64,000 nucleotides of DNA from CAZJYI01 sp964550025 (lineage in GTDB: Bacteria > Verrucomicrobiota > Kiritimatiellia > UBA8416 > CAYOBW01): the NCBI GenBank assembly GCA_964550025.1, contig CAZJYI010000014.1:52391-116390 (forward strand), in the 5' to 3' direction. This document shows, one piece after another, positions 45,322-54,807 of the stretch. The stretch's first letter is position 1. Each line of letters opens with the position of its first letter. The notes beneath the pieces are model-generated. The model had not been told where the DNA came from and searched no databases. It saw nothing but the letters and a program-made list of their open reading frames with translations. The position numbers and the translations under genes were made by a program.

Positions 45322-45978
45322 ATGATGAAGAAGGGCAGTTTGGTTCTTATGGCTGTAGTGGTGGGGTTGCTGGCAATGCAGGGTCTGGCGGGAGCCGCAA
45401 CGCCTGCGCAGGAAGCCGCCCAGACCCCCGAGAAACTGGCCGGGATGCTCAAGGACAAGTCGGCTGACGCAATGGCCTCCATCGTTGGGGATGCGGTCAA
45501 AGCCGCCATCGCAATGGGCGGCACCGAGCGCGATATCAAGAAGCGCCTCGCCGCACTGGGCGCGGCGGCAATCCCGGCCGGCCGGGAAAACGCGGCCGCC
45601 GTGGCTGCCGCACTGGTCCGTGCCGGCGGTGACAAGTACATGGCGGTTCTCGTTGCCTCCGTCGCCCGCTCGGTCGACGAGCTCGAGAAAGCCCCGTCCA
45701 TCACGCAGTCGGCGATCACGGCCGCGGGGGCCAACAACGCGCAGGCCGCCAAGGACGCAGCGGCAAAGCCGGCCGAGACGCTTGGAGGGCTCACCACCCG
45801 GAGCGTGACTCGCATGGCCGTGTTCGTCCAGGCCCTGGTCGACGGCGTGCCGCCGCTCGATCCGACGGAAACGGGCGAGGATGGGATCGTGATCGTGACG
45901 AGGAGCGCCGACGGAACGGAAACCATCGACCCGACCATTCGCCGCCGCGGACCGACCTCCCCGGACGGCAAGCTCTAA
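45322..45978 (+). CDS. Small exported Ala-rich helical protein, function unknown
   Basis: 218 residues with a clear signal peptide (L-V-L-M-A-V-V-V-G-L-L-A-M-Q-G-L-A-G-A). The mature part is alanine-rich and helical (repeated A-A-A and L-V-R-A-G-G-D segments), with an acidic, charged tail P-L-D-P-T-E-T-G-E-D-G. AAGGAG five bases upstream supports ATG 45322 over the ATG at 45259. A strong terminator follows. No family recognised. Confidence 0.7.
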   Translation: MMKKGSLVLMAVVVGLLAMQGLAGAATPAQEAAQTPEKLAGMLKDKSADAMASIVGDAVKAAIAMGGTERDIKKRLAALGAAAIPAGRENAAAVAAALVRAGGDKYMAVLVASVARSVDELEKAPSITQSAITAAGANNAQAAKDAAAKPAETLGGLTTRSVTRMAVFVQALVDGVPPLDPTETGEDGIVIVTRSADGTETIDPTIRRRGPTSPDGKL

Positions 45979-46000
45979 TCGCGGCACGAAGTGCACATAG

Positions 46001-46036
46001 CGGGCATCTCGCGGAAGCGCGAGATGCCCGTTTTTT
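46001..46036 (+). terminator. Strong intrinsic terminator
   Basis: CGGGCATCTCGCG and CGCGAGATGCCCG form a perfect 13-bp stem with a GAAG tetraloop, directly followed by TTTTTT. It ends the transcript of the two small exported proteins before the SurA/PpiD-like gene. Confidence 0.95.
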
Positions 46037-46054
46037 GAAGCTGGAAAGAACCCC

Positions 46055-47728
46055 ATGCTACTGATTTCCAAGTTCAACAAGCTGATTCGCAACAAGATGC
46101 TCTGGGCGATCTTCGCCGTACTGATCAGTGTGTCGTTCGTCATGGTCGGTTATGCCACCCGCGGTTGCGACCGCAGGGACGAGAAGGCCGGCGTCGAGGG
46201 AACCCTCTATGGCGAGGACATCAGCACCCTGCAGTTCTCGCGGGCGCGCTACTACGAGCTGGGCATGCGCCCCTCCCAGGACATGGACGATGAGGCGAAT
46301 GCCGCGTTGCGGAAGCGCACGTGGCTGCGGCTTGCCGCACTGTACAAGTCTCGCCAATTCGGCATAACAGTGTCTGACGAGCAGATTGCACGCGCTATTC
46401 AGCGCGATCCGACTTTCGCGGAGAACGGCGTCTTCAGCCCTCGGCGCTACGAGCTGATCGTGCGGCAGCAGCTCGGGATCCCCGTGGGAGTCTTTGAGGG
46501 ATACGTTCGGCAGGACCTTACCTTGCGGCAGCTCTCGGCCATCATCGAGGCCACGGCCTGGACGCCGCCGTCAGAGGTCCAGCAGCGGCTCGAGAACCTG
46601 ACCGACATGTTCACCGTCGCGTACGTCGCGGTCACGAATACCAATGTCGTCGCCGGCATCGAGGCCAACGAGCTTGACGCGCGGGAGTACTTCGAAGAGA
46701 ACTCCGAGTTTTTCCGGATTCCCGACCAGGTTCGGGTGCGGTACGCCGCCTACCCCGTTTCGAACTTCCTGGATCACGCGGACGCCCAGGTAAGCGAGCT
46801 GGAAATCCACGAGGAATACACGAACCGGCTCGACGAGTACTCGACGGTGGACACCAACGGGAACACCACGGTCACGCCTTTTGACGAGGTGGGCGAGGAG
46901 ATCGCACAGTCACTCAAGTGGAACAGGGCACTCGACCTGGCCCGAGACAGCGCCAACGCGTTCGCTCTGGACCTCGCGCGCGACGAGTATGGGCGTGCCA
47001 TGACTTTTGACGAAGCCGTCATAGCGCGCGAGGTGGCCGCGCACACAACGGAGTACTTCTCCGCGTCCACGCTTCTCACCAACCTGGCCGTCGACCTCGA
47101 ATTCAACCGGACGGCGTTCTCGCTCGACCCGGACGACGAGGAAGCGTACTTCAGCGGGGCCGTGGACGGCGAACAAGCCGTGTATGTCCTCGCGGCGTTG
47201 GATGAACGCGAGAGCCGCATTCCGCTCCTTGATGACATCCTGGACGAGGTGCTTCCCCTGGCACAGGAACAGGCCGAGCGCGATGCCTACGAGGACTATG
47301 CCAAGATGGTCAGGAACGTGATCGAGACGGCGCTGGACGAAGGCAAGCCCCTCCATGAAGGCATTGTCGGCAGTGGGCTGAACGTGGCCACAACGGCCCC
47401 CTTCAGCGTATACGGCGGCGCTGACGAAGAAGATCCCCATGCCGGCGACCTGGCAAGAGCGGTCGTCAACCTCATGCCGGGAGACGTGAGCGATCCGGTG
47501 GAGATCCCGGACGGCGCACTGGTTGGCTACGTGCTGAGACGCGAGCCCGGGGACATTGCCTCCGCCGCCGCCATTCGGCCACAGCTTCACTCCACGCTGG
47601 ACAGTTACCGTGCCGGCACGCTGTTCCAGAACTGGGCCGAAGGCTTGCTGGAAGAAGGTAACTTCGTGGACCTGGGGCTCTCGACAGAGGAGAAGGAAGC
47701 CGAGGACGCGCAGGAGTCCGAAATCTAA
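46055..47728 (+). CDS. Membrane-anchored SurA/PpiD-like periplasmic folding protein
   Basis: 557 residues. An uncleaved N-terminal anchor (M-L-W-A-I-F-A-V-L-I-S-V-S-F-V-M-V-G) places the rest in the periplasm, as in PpiD. Residues about 50-190 match the SurA N-terminal helical domain (R-L-A-A-L-Y-K-S, V-S-D-E-Q-I-A-R-A-I, F-S-P-R-R-Y-E). The central part is helical. A typical parvulin catalytic signature is not obvious, so it may be a chaperone without isomerase activity. Starts 19 bp after the terminator. Confidence 0.78.
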   Translation: MLLISKFNKLIRNKMLWAIFAVLISVSFVMVGYATRGCDRRDEKAGVEGTLYGEDISTLQFSRARYYELGMRPSQDMDDEANAALRKRTWLRLAALYKSRQFGITVSDEQIARAIQRDPTFAENGVFSPRRYELIVRQQLGIPVGVFEGYVRQDLTLRQLSAIIEATAWTPPSEVQQRLENLTDMFTVAYVAVTNTNVVAGIEANELDAREYFEENSEFFRIPDQVRVRYAAYPVSNFLDHADAQVSELEIHEEYTNRLDEYSTVDTNGNTTVTPFDEVGEEIAQSLKWNRALDLARDSANAFALDLARDEYGRAMTFDEAVIAREVAAHTTEYFSASTLLTNLAVDLEFNRTAFSLDPDDEEAYFSGAVDGEQAVYVLAALDERESRIPLLDDILDEVLPLAQEQAERDAYEDYAKMVRNVIETALDEGKPLHEGIVGSGLNVATTAPFSVYGGADEEDPHAGDLARAVVNLMPGDVSDPVEIPDGALVGYVLRREPGDIASAAAIRPQLHSTLDSYRAGTLFQNWAEGLLEEGNFVDLGLSTEEKEAEDAQESEI

Positions 47729-47750
47729 GCTCAACTGTCAGAGGGTGGCT

Positions 47751-48590
47751 ATGTTTGAGTTCGTCATCAGGGGGACGCGCGGGCAACGACCGACCTGCGG
47801 TCCGGATTTCGACAAGTACGGGGGACATACGACCTGCTACAGCCTCACTACAGGCTGCGGCACGATTCTCTTTGATGCTGGCAGCGGCCTGTCGGCCGTG
47901 CCGATCCTGACACACGGACAGTCGGTTTCGCTGCTGTTCACCCACTTCCATATTGATCACCTGATCGGCCTGCCCTCCCTGCCCGCCCTTGCCGGCGAAG
48001 GCACCACGATCCGCGTTATGGCCGATCCGCGCAGGGACGCAGACTGGCGCTCCGCCCTCGACACATTCATGGGCAAGCCGTTCTGGCCCGTGTCTCTGGA
48101 TGAGTTGCACGCGGACCTGCACATGGACGACTTGCCGATTGAAGAGGGCTATCTGGATATCGACGGCGTTCGTATCACGTGGATGGCCGTGCCGCATCCT
48201 CAACAATGCCTTTCGTATCGCGTCGTCATGCCGACGGCCACCGTGATTATTGCCACGGACGTCGAGTACGAAGTCGGCAGGATTCCCGAGGCATTTCTGC
48301 GCTTCTGCAGCGGCGCGGACTTCCTGATTTTTGACGCACAGTTCACGCCCGAGGAATACTCCGATCACAAGGGCTGGGGTCACAGTACCTGGGAAGTGGG
48401 AGTCGAGGTGGCCTCGCGCGCCGGGATTGGGCAGCTCGTGCTGACGCACCATGCGGCAACGCGCACGGACAGGGAGCTCGACGACATCCTTGCCACGGCG
48501 CGCAAACACCACGCCAATACCGTAGCAGCTTACGACAACATGCGCCTGATCCCTCTCGAAGGGACTGATTCTACCGAGGCAGAGACATGA
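47751..48590 (+). CDS. MBL-fold metallo-hydrolase
   Basis: A 279-residue metallo-beta-lactamase-fold hydrolase. The metal motif H-x-H-x-D-H is T-H-F-H-I-D-H-L-I-G, with further ligands in V-P-H-P-Q-Q, A-T-D-V-E-Y and T-H-H-A. The layout, without the extra RNase Z or glyoxalase signatures, suggests a PhnP/RNase Z-like phosphodiesterase, but the substrate is unknown. Start ATG 47751 follows GAGG; longer upstream frames overlap the previous gene. The stop overlaps the kinase start by 4 bp (ATGA). Confidence 0.85.
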   Translation: MFEFVIRGTRGQRPTCGPDFDKYGGHTTCYSLTTGCGTILFDAGSGLSAVPILTHGQSVSLLFTHFHIDHLIGLPSLPALAGEGTTIRVMADPRRDADWRSALDTFMGKPFWPVSLDELHADLHMDDLPIEEGYLDIDGVRITWMAVPHPQQCLSYRVVMPTATVIIATDVEYEVGRIPEAFLRFCSGADFLIFDAQFTPEEYSDHKGWGHSTWEVGVEVASRAGIGQLVLTHHAATRTDRELDDILATARKHHANTVAAYDNMRLIPLEGTDSTEAET

Positions 48591-49732
48591 CAAGAATGCG
48601 GATCGACGAGATCGAAATCAAGAATGCCAGCATTTTCGAGATCCTCCTCGATAACTTCCCGGACGTCATCCACTCCATCGATGACGACGGCAACATCGTC
48701 TACACCAACCGCACCGCCGAAACGCTGCTGGGCTACACGCGCGACGAGCTCCTCACGATGAACATCCGGGAGATCTACTCCGAGGATGTGCTCGAAGACG
48801 TGGAACGCGGCTTCTCCGACCTGAAGGAGCGCGGCGAAAAGCGGGTGGAGAGCGTACTCAGGGCCAAAGACGGGAGTCAGATCCCCGTGGAAATCCGCTC
48901 TTTCAGTATCTATGATGACGACGGCCATTTTCTGCGCACATTCTCGATTCTGCGCGACATCCGCCCCATCAAGGAACTCCAGAACAGCCTGGTCCATGCG
49001 GGGAGGCTCGCCGCTATCGGGGAACTGGCCTCCGGTGTTGCCCACGACATCAACAACCCGCTGACGGTCATTCTCCTTTCCAACGATCTGCTGTTGCGGG
49101 TGCTGGGCGGGATGGGGATCGAAGCCGGCGACAAGGCGCAGTCCCTTGAGAAGCACGCCGCAAATATCAAACGTGCAGCCCAATCGATTCAGAAGCTCTC
49201 GGACCATCTCCGCAACTTCTCGCGCGGCGTTGCCGAACGCCAGGAACAGCTCGACCTTGCCGACAGTGTCGCCGATGCCCTCTTCATCCTGGACAACAAG
49301 ATCTGCAAGAGCCAGGCCACCGTCTCCAACGCCGTCGAAAAGGGCGCGTATTTCACCAAGGCGTCTCCGAACCAGATGGAACAGGTGCTCGTAAACCTGA
49401 TCGGCAATGCCTGTGATGCCGTCGCGGGCTGCTCCGAAAAGACAATCTCACTGAGCGTACAGCCGTGCGAACGCGACGGAGCAGAGTGCTGGAGGCTGGA
49501 CGTAACCGATACCGGAACGGGCATCGCCGAAGAGCACCTGGAGGAGGTCTTCCGTTCCTTCTTCACGACCAAAGAGAAGGGCAAGGGGACGGGACTCGGG
49601 CTCTCGATCTCACGGGGTATCATCCGCGACCACAAGGGGGACATCGAACTTGCCAGCGCCCTCGGCAGCGGCAGCACGTTCTCCGTCTACCTGCCCCGCA
49701 TCGCCGGGCCGTCCCCGCGCAGTGACGAGTAG
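48587..49732 (+). CDS. PAS-domain sensor histidine kinase, cytoplasmic
   Basis: 381 residues. A PAS domain (about 15-130: N-F-P-D-V-I-H-S-I-D-D-D-G-N-I-V-Y-T-N) leads to a HisKA box with H153 in G-V-A-H-D-I-N-N-P-L, and an HATPase domain with N-box N-L-I-G-N-A-C-D, D-T-G-T-G-I and G-T-G-L-G-L-S. No transmembrane helix, so it senses an internal signal. No response regulator is adjacent. Translationally coupled to the MBL hydrolase, which may act in the same pathway. Confidence 0.92.
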   Translation: MTRMRIDEIEIKNASIFEILLDNFPDVIHSIDDDGNIVYTNRTAETLLGYTRDELLTMNIREIYSEDVLEDVERGFSDLKERGEKRVESVLRAKDGSQIPVEIRSFSIYDDDGHFLRTFSILRDIRPIKELQNSLVHAGRLAAIGELASGVAHDINNPLTVILLSNDLLLRVLGGMGIEAGDKAQSLEKHAANIKRAAQSIQKLSDHLRNFSRGVAERQEQLDLADSVADALFILDNKICKSQATVSNAVEKGAYFTKASPNQMEQVLVNLIGNACDAVAGCSEKTISLSVQPCERDGAECWRLDVTDTGTGIAEEHLEEVFRSFFTTKEKGKGTGLGLSISRGIIRDHKGDIELASALGSGSTFSVYLPRIAGPSPRSDE

Positions 49733-49900
49733 TGCCCCGTTCGCGTCGGCAGATGGAAGCGCTCGAAGCGGGTCGGTGAAGTGTGACCGAACAGGCGTGG
49801 GGACGAAGTGGTGCGGCCAAGCGTGGTTTCCTGTCGGGCCGGGCACTTGCTCGCCACCGCCTGACCGCCGCCATTACCCGGATACGCTTGACCGATCGAC

Positions 49901-50929
49901 CTAACCGTTCCCGTCCACCGGGGCGCCCGGCGCCGTTGCGACCACGCACTCGAGCCGCCGACCGCAGGCCGAGCAGGAGCCGTCCCGGAGTTCTGGCAGC
50001 GTGGTCTGGTATCCCCGCCGGGCAATCAACGTCGTGCCGCAGTTCGGGCAGACCGTGTCGCTCCCGATGGTGCTGTACACGTTGCCCAGGTATACGTACA
50101 TGAGGTGCTGTGAGGCAACGGCGTGCAGCCGCTCCAGCAGGCCGCTTGAAGTCGCGGGGATGTCCATCTTGTACTGCGGCCGGTAGGCACTCAAGTGCAG
50201 CGGCGTCCCCTTCCCCAGGCTTCCGGCAACCCATTCGGCGAGGCGGGCGATGCCGTCCCCGGCGTCGTTCAGCCCCGGAATGACGAGGTTGGTGATCTCA
50301 ACGTGGCAACCGGCGCTTTTGGCCTGCTCCGCGAAAGCGAGTACGGGCGCCAGGTGCCCACCGCACTGCTCCTCGTAGAAAGCCTCTTCCATACTCTTGA
50401 TGTCGATGTTCAGCGCGTCGATCAGCGGCAGCAATTCCCCGGCCGGCTCCGCACGGAGATGGCCGTTGGTAACAAGAACGTTAACCAACCCGGCCTCGCG
50501 CGCCAACCGGGAACAATCGAGAACGAACTCGTAGCTCACCAGCGGTTCATTGTAAGTGTATGCGATGCCGATCGAACCGCAATCCGCCGCCTGACGCACC
50601 ACCTGCCGTGGCACGTGGCCGCTGCCGCCTCCGTCGAACCGCTGCGAGATGGTCCAGTTCTGGCAGAAGACGCACGCCAGGTTGCAGCCCCATCCTCCGA
50701 TGCTGAAGATGTCCGTGCCGGGACGGAAGTGATACAACGGCTTCTTCTCGATGGGGTCGACAGCGGCTGAAGAAAGCACGCCATAGCTCAGGGACTTCAA
50801 CTCCCCCTCCCGCACGCCCCGCACTCGGCAACGGCCGGCCTGCCCTTCATGCAAAACGCATCCGTGCGGACACAGCTCACACCGGATTCGCTCGCCATCT
50901 TCGCGCGACCAGTATAATGCCGTCTTCAT
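49901..50929 (-). CDS. amrS: AmmeMemoRadiSam system radical SAM enzyme
   Basis: 342 residues. The radical SAM cluster is C82-x3-C86-x2-C89 in G-C-N-L-A-C-V-F-C-Q-N-W. N-terminal C-E-L-C-P-H-G-C-V-L, A-Y-T-Y-N-E-P and N-I-D-I-K-S-M-E-E are AmrS hallmarks. The C-terminus adds a zinc-ribbon-like pair (C-P-N-C-G-T and C-S-A-C-G-R). AmrA and AmrB partners are not in the window. The function of the system is not established. The first ATG is 50929; the Shine-Dalgarno sequence is weak. It converges with the PAS kinase across a 168-bp gap. Confidence 0.9.
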   Translation of the reverse strand: MKTALYWSREDGERIRCELCPHGCVLHEGQAGRCRVRGVREGELKSLSYGVLSSAAVDPIEKKPLYHFRPGTDIFSIGGWGCNLACVFCQNWTISQRFDGGGSGHVPRQVVRQAADCGSIGIAYTYNEPLVSYEFVLDCSRLAREAGLVNVLVTNGHLRAEPAGELLPLIDALNIDIKSMEEAFYEEQCGGHLAPVLAFAEQAKSAGCHVEITNLVIPGLNDAGDGIARLAEWVAGSLGKGTPLHLSAYRPQYKMDIPATSSGLLERLHAVASQHLMYVYLGNVYSTIGSDTVCPNCGTTLIARRGYQTTLPELRDGSCSACGRRLECVVATAPGAPVDGNG

Positions 50930-50971
50930 GCCTTCAGTATCGCCCCTCGCCGCCAAGCTGTCCAGTTCGTT

Positions 50972-53602
50972 TCAGTTCCCTCCCGCCGCGGTTGAGTCAT
51001 CCTGCGACAGCCACCGGTCGAGGACCTCGGCCAGCACCTGCGGGTTGACCGGCTTCGTGACGTAGTCGTCCATGCCGACATCCATGCATTTCCGGCGATC
51101 CCCTTTCAAGGCGTGCGCCGTCATCGCAATGATGGGGAGATGCGGCGCCTTCGGCGCGTCATCGGTCATTGGCGACTGGTCATTGGCGCCTATCCCCTTC
51201 TCTCCTCTCTTCCTTCCCGTTTCCTCTCCCCCTTCCCGATGACTATTGACCAATGACCTCTCCCGCTCGCGAATCCTGCGCGTTGCCTCATAGCCGTCCA
51301 TGCCCGGCATCTGGCAGTCCATCAGCACGACATCGTACGGGATCATCTCCAACGCCTTCAGCGCCTCGTAACCGTTGGCAACCACGTCGGCCCGGTGTCC
51401 TAGCTTCTGCAGTACCCGCAGGGCGACCTTCTGGTTCACGGCGTTGTCCTCCGCCACCAGGACCCGTGCCCGGCGCGACTGAGCGCGGGGAAGCGTGTGT
51501 CGTGTCACGAGCCGCCTGCCGTGTTCGACATCATCCGGTCTCCGCGCCTCATCCAGGATCGTGAGCAGGCAGTCGTACAGCCGCGACTGCCTGATCGGCT
51601 TCGTCAGATAGGCCGCGAACCCGATTTCCTTCATGCGAGCCGCGTCGCCGCGCAAGCCTACGGAGGTTGCCATCACGAGCAGAACGGTATCGGCCAACTC
51701 CGGATCGGCCTTGACCATCCGTCCGAGCGTTTCCCCGTCCGTTCCCGGCATATGCATGTCGAGGATCGCTATGGTGTAGGGATCGTCCTGGTCAGCCGCC
51801 TGCCTCAGTGCCACAAGGGCCTCGTCGGCACTCGTGGCCTCATCGTGCCGGCAGTCCCAGGCGGTCAGCAGCACGGAGAGCAGGCGTCGATTGGTGGCGT
51901 TGTCGTCCACGACCAACACCCGCTGGCCCTCAACGCCGGCAACGCCAAGCTCCGGGGCCCGCTGTGCTTCACCGGTCGACCTCTCCAACACGACCGTGAA
52001 CCGGAACGTCGTCCCTGGTCCGCCATCCCCGCCGCCACCGGCTGGGGACGGTGCGGCAGGGCTCTGAACCGCAATCTCCCCGCCCATCATGGCGACGAGT
52101 CGCCTTGCGATCGTCAGTCCCAGTCCGGTGCCCCCGTGCTTCCGCGCCGTCCCGCCGTCAACCTGGGAGAACTCCGCGAATACGGCCTCCAGCCGGTCCG
52201 CGGGGATTCCGGGCCCGGTGTCCGAAACGGTGAACGCCAGTGCGACGTCTCCATCGGTCTCGCGCGCAACCTGCACGTCGATGCCGATCTCTCCGGCTTC
52301 TGTGAACTTGACCGCGTTGCCGATGACGTTCGTCAGAACCTGCCGGAGCCGCCCTGCGTCTCCCGACACGCGCACGGGCACCTTCGGGTCGACGCAACAC
52401 ACGTACTCGACTCCCTTTTCCTGTGCTTTCAGTGCGAGCAGATCGTTCAGGTCTTCCACCATGGCGCGCAGCTCGAAGCTCTCCTTCTCGATGTGCAGTT
52501 TCCCTGCCTCGATCTTCGAGAAGTCCAGGATGTCGTTGATGATTGTCAGCAGGGCTTCTCCGCTGCTACGCACGGTTTCGGCGTACTCCCTTTGGACATG
52601 TGTCAGCTCAGTGTCCAGAAGCAGGCCGGTCATGCCGATGACCCCGTTCATCGGTGTGCGGATTTCGTGGCTCATGTTCGCGAGAAACTCGCTCTTGGCG
52701 CGGTTAGCCGTCTCCGCCTGGGCCGCCATCTCGGTCGCATGGGCCGTGGCCTTCTCCAGGTCCTCGTTGGCAGCGCGCAGCTCGGCCGTGCGCTCGCGCA
52801 CTCGCTCCTCCAATGTCCTCTGGTGTTGGCGCAACTGCTCCTGCGCGCGTTTCTGCTGCTGGTGGAGTTCGGAAAAGGCGCCCGCCAGTTCCCCGATTTC
52901 GTCGTCGGGCAACGCCGCCGCATCGACGTCCCGCTCCACGCGTGCTGCTTCGAGAATCCGCTGGAAAGGCGCGAGAACCACACGACGAATGGAGACGGAG
53001 GTCAGCGGGACGGAGAAGAGCAGAACAACCGCAAACACGAAAACGCTAATGGGCGATTGGACGGCTGACAGGCGACGGATTGTATTCAGTTCCGTTTCGA
53101 GGTTCTTCGACGCGTCGTGATGCAATGCCGCAAGAGCCACGCCCAGATTACGCCGACGGTCCGCAAGAACGCTAACCTTCTGCTGCAGCTCCACCGAGGG
53201 GGTATCTCCCGCGCGTATCAATTGCTTGTAGACGGTACCGCTCTCGCCACGCATCTCCGACAGAGCATTGGCTACGGCTCTGGCCCCCTTTTCGCATGAC
53301 CGCGGAATACCCCTCCGCGTTCCGAATACCGCAATGGCTCCGGACAGTTGCCGTTCAAGCTCCTGGGCCTTGTCGATGCGCAAAGCGTCGCCCATCACCA
53401 CGCCGTCCTTGTAGTGAGCCTGCAGGACCTCGTGCATCCTGACAAACGTCTCGGATTCGATGGCGGCCGGGTACGCGCACTCCCAGACACGATCCGCACG
53501 CCTCACGACACGGCGGTTCAGGAGATAGCCCGCCGCGACCGAAACCGCGTAGCCGGCCAACAGAACCGACAGGCTGAGCCAGATTTTGGTTGCCAGTTTC
53601 AC
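50972..53602 (-). CDS. Hybrid sensor histidine kinase with two receiver domains
   Basis: 876 residues: transmembrane helix (about 8-28), periplasmic four-helix-like sensor (30-182), second helix (183-203), HAMP (205-255), coiled coil, HisKA with H312 (N-M-S-H-E-I-R-T-P-M-N-G), HATPase (N429, D461-T-G-P-G), receiver 1 with D615, receiver 2 with D762. Receiver 2 has an in-frame insertion of about 38 residues (783-820). It starts at GTG 53602, whose G is shared with the porin TAG stop, so it is coupled to the porin and the small binding protein upstream. The probable signal is an anion or other ligand reported by that binding protein. Confidence 0.93.
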   Translation of the reverse strand: MKLATKIWLSLSVLLAGYAVSVAAGYLLNRRVVRRADRVWECAYPAAIESETFVRMHEVLQAHYKDGVVMGDALRIDKAQELERQLSGAIAVFGTRRGIPRSCEKGARAVANALSEMRGESGTVYKQLIRAGDTPSVELQQKVSVLADRRRNLGVALAALHHDASKNLETELNTIRRLSAVQSPISVFVFAVVLLFSVPLTSVSIRRVVLAPFQRILEAARVERDVDAAALPDDEIGELAGAFSELHQQQKRAQEQLRQHQRTLEERVRERTAELRAANEDLEKATAHATEMAAQAETANRAKSEFLANMSHEIRTPMNGVIGMTGLLLDTELTHVQREYAETVRSSGEALLTIINDILDFSKIEAGKLHIEKESFELRAMVEDLNDLLALKAQEKGVEYVCCVDPKVPVRVSGDAGRLRQVLTNVIGNAVKFTEAGEIGIDVQVARETDGDVALAFTVSDTGPGIPADRLEAVFAEFSQVDGGTARKHGGTGLGLTIARRLVAMMGGEIAVQSPAAPSPAGGGGDGGPGTTFRFTVVLERSTGEAQRAPELGVAGVEGQRVLVVDDNATNRRLLSVLLTAWDCRHDEATSADEALVALRQAADQDDPYTIAILDMHMPGTDGETLGRMVKADPELADTVLLVMATSVGLRGDAARMKEIGFAAYLTKPIRQSRLYDCLLTILDEARRPDDVEHGRRLVTRHTLPRAQSRRARVLVAEDNAVNQKVALRVLQKLGHRADVVANGYEALKALEMIPYDVVLMDCQMPGMDGYEATRRIRERERSLVNSHREGGEETGRKRGEKGIGANDQSPMTDDAPKAPHLPIIAMTAHALKGDRRKCMDVGMDDYVTKPVNPQVLAEVLDRWLSQDDSTAAGGN
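51158..51258. repeat. Dispersed-repeat fragment translated inside the kinase
   Basis: The stretch has GTCATCGGTCATTGGCGACT and GACTATTGACCAATGACC ends like the window's heptamer repeats, around a pyrimidine-rich middle (CCTTCTCTCCTCTCTTCC). Removing it would leave a normal alpha3-beta4 loop in receiver 2, between R-R-I-R-E-R-E and H-L-P-I-I-A-M-T-A. The frame is kept. Confidence 0.65.
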
Positions 53603-54807
53603 TAGAAGACGTACGACGCTTTGACCAATGTCATCGAGCAGTCATCCTTGACCCCGTCCGGATTCTCACTGTCGAAGATGCCTGCGGTCCCGGACACGAA
53701 ATGCTGCTCCAGCTTCAGAATCAGGTTGTCCGTCACGTCAAAGCGCGAGGACAGGAACAGGTCACGTTGGTCCGTCCGCTCCGTTGTGGCCGCGGCCAGT
53801 GCGCCGAAATCCATCATCTCCTTCAACGCGAAGTGAGAATACCCGGCGGCAACGGCCAGCCAATCCGCGAATCGGTAGTCGACCTTCAGATAAGCGCCCC
53901 AGTAGTCCCAAGCCGTTTCAACGTCGGGCACGGCCTGTCCCGACGCCAATGGCGCGTACGCGTAGGTGGCGTCGAACGTCCCGTACATGTACTCCGAGAC
54001 CAGGGACAAGGCCCCGCGCAGATACTCGACGGAACCAACGGCCATGATCTGGTCCCTCACATCGGCATCATAAGTTGTCTGCCCGAGAAGAGACTGCGCA
54101 TCGCCCGCCACGGTGAACTCGCCCCACGACCAGGTAGCGCCGGCCCGCAGCCCTTCGATGGGCGTGTGCCAGGTGAGCGCGGCAGCAACGGCGGCATCCT
54201 CGTCGATGGCGGCAACGTCCATTCCCCGATCGGAGAGCACGCGTTCGATCTCGCGGTTGTCCTCGTCCATGTCCCTGACCCCGGCCTGCAGGCTGTAGGA
54301 GAAACCGCCCAATCCCTCGCGCGCCGCGTATCCGGAGACCGCACCGGCCCATGCCGAGTTGTAGGCGCCTCGAATGTACTCGATGTACACACCCTGGGGC
54401 AGAAGAACTTCCGTCCTGAGGGAATCGATGTCGCGCGTCTCCCCGTAGAGGCCGTACGGCACCTTCAGCTTACCCCCGCGTAGAACGAACCAATCACGCC
54501 AGGCATACTCGGCGCTCAGCCAATCCAGATACACGTGGTCCTCCCCCACCGCGCCGTACTCGCGGCCGAACACCTGGCCACCGAGAGTGACGTTGTCGCC
54601 GACGGCGAAGGTCCCGTTGATTCCGTACTCGCGAAGATCAAACGTACCGTCGCGGCTGTCCTCGATATAGTGATTGCGAGTGCTGTGAACGTATCCCTGC
54701 GACAGCGTGCCGTGCACCTGCACCGGGCCAAGGTCAACGGCACTCACAGCAAAGCACGTTGCGGCGAGCACTGCACCCGCCACGAAAAAGGTCTTGTTCG
54801 TTCTCAT
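53602..54807 (-). CDS. Outer membrane porin-like beta-barrel
   Basis: 401 residues with signal peptide V-A-G-A-V-L-A-A-T-C-F-A-V-S-A. The mature chain is alternating strands (G-T-L-S-Q-G-Y-V-H, V-T-L-G-G-Q-V-F-G, W-G-A-Y-L-K-V-D-Y-R-F) and ends K-A-S-Y-V-F, the C-terminal Phe expected for barrel insertion. It looks like a phosphate-selective or general porin. GGGGGA precedes the ATG, which overlaps the previous stop by 4 bp. Confidence 0.8.
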   Translation of the reverse strand: MRTNKTFFVAGAVLAATCFAVSAVDLGPVQVHGTLSQGYVHSTRNHYIEDSRDGTFDLREYGINGTFAVGDNVTLGGQVFGREYGAVGEDHVYLDWLSAEYAWRDWFVLRGGKLKVPYGLYGETRDIDSLRTEVLLPQGVYIEYIRGAYNSAWAGAVSGYAAREGLGGFSYSLQAGVRDMDEDNREIERVLSDRGMDVAAIDEDAAVAAALTWHTPIEGLRAGATWSWGEFTVAGDAQSLLGQTTYDADVRDQIMAVGSVEYLRGALSLVSEYMYGTFDATYAYAPLASGQAVPDVETAWDYWGAYLKVDYRFADWLAVAAGYSHFALKEMMDFGALAAATTERTDQRDLFLSSRFDVTDNLILKLEQHFVSGTAGIFDSENPDGVKDDCSMTLVKASYVF

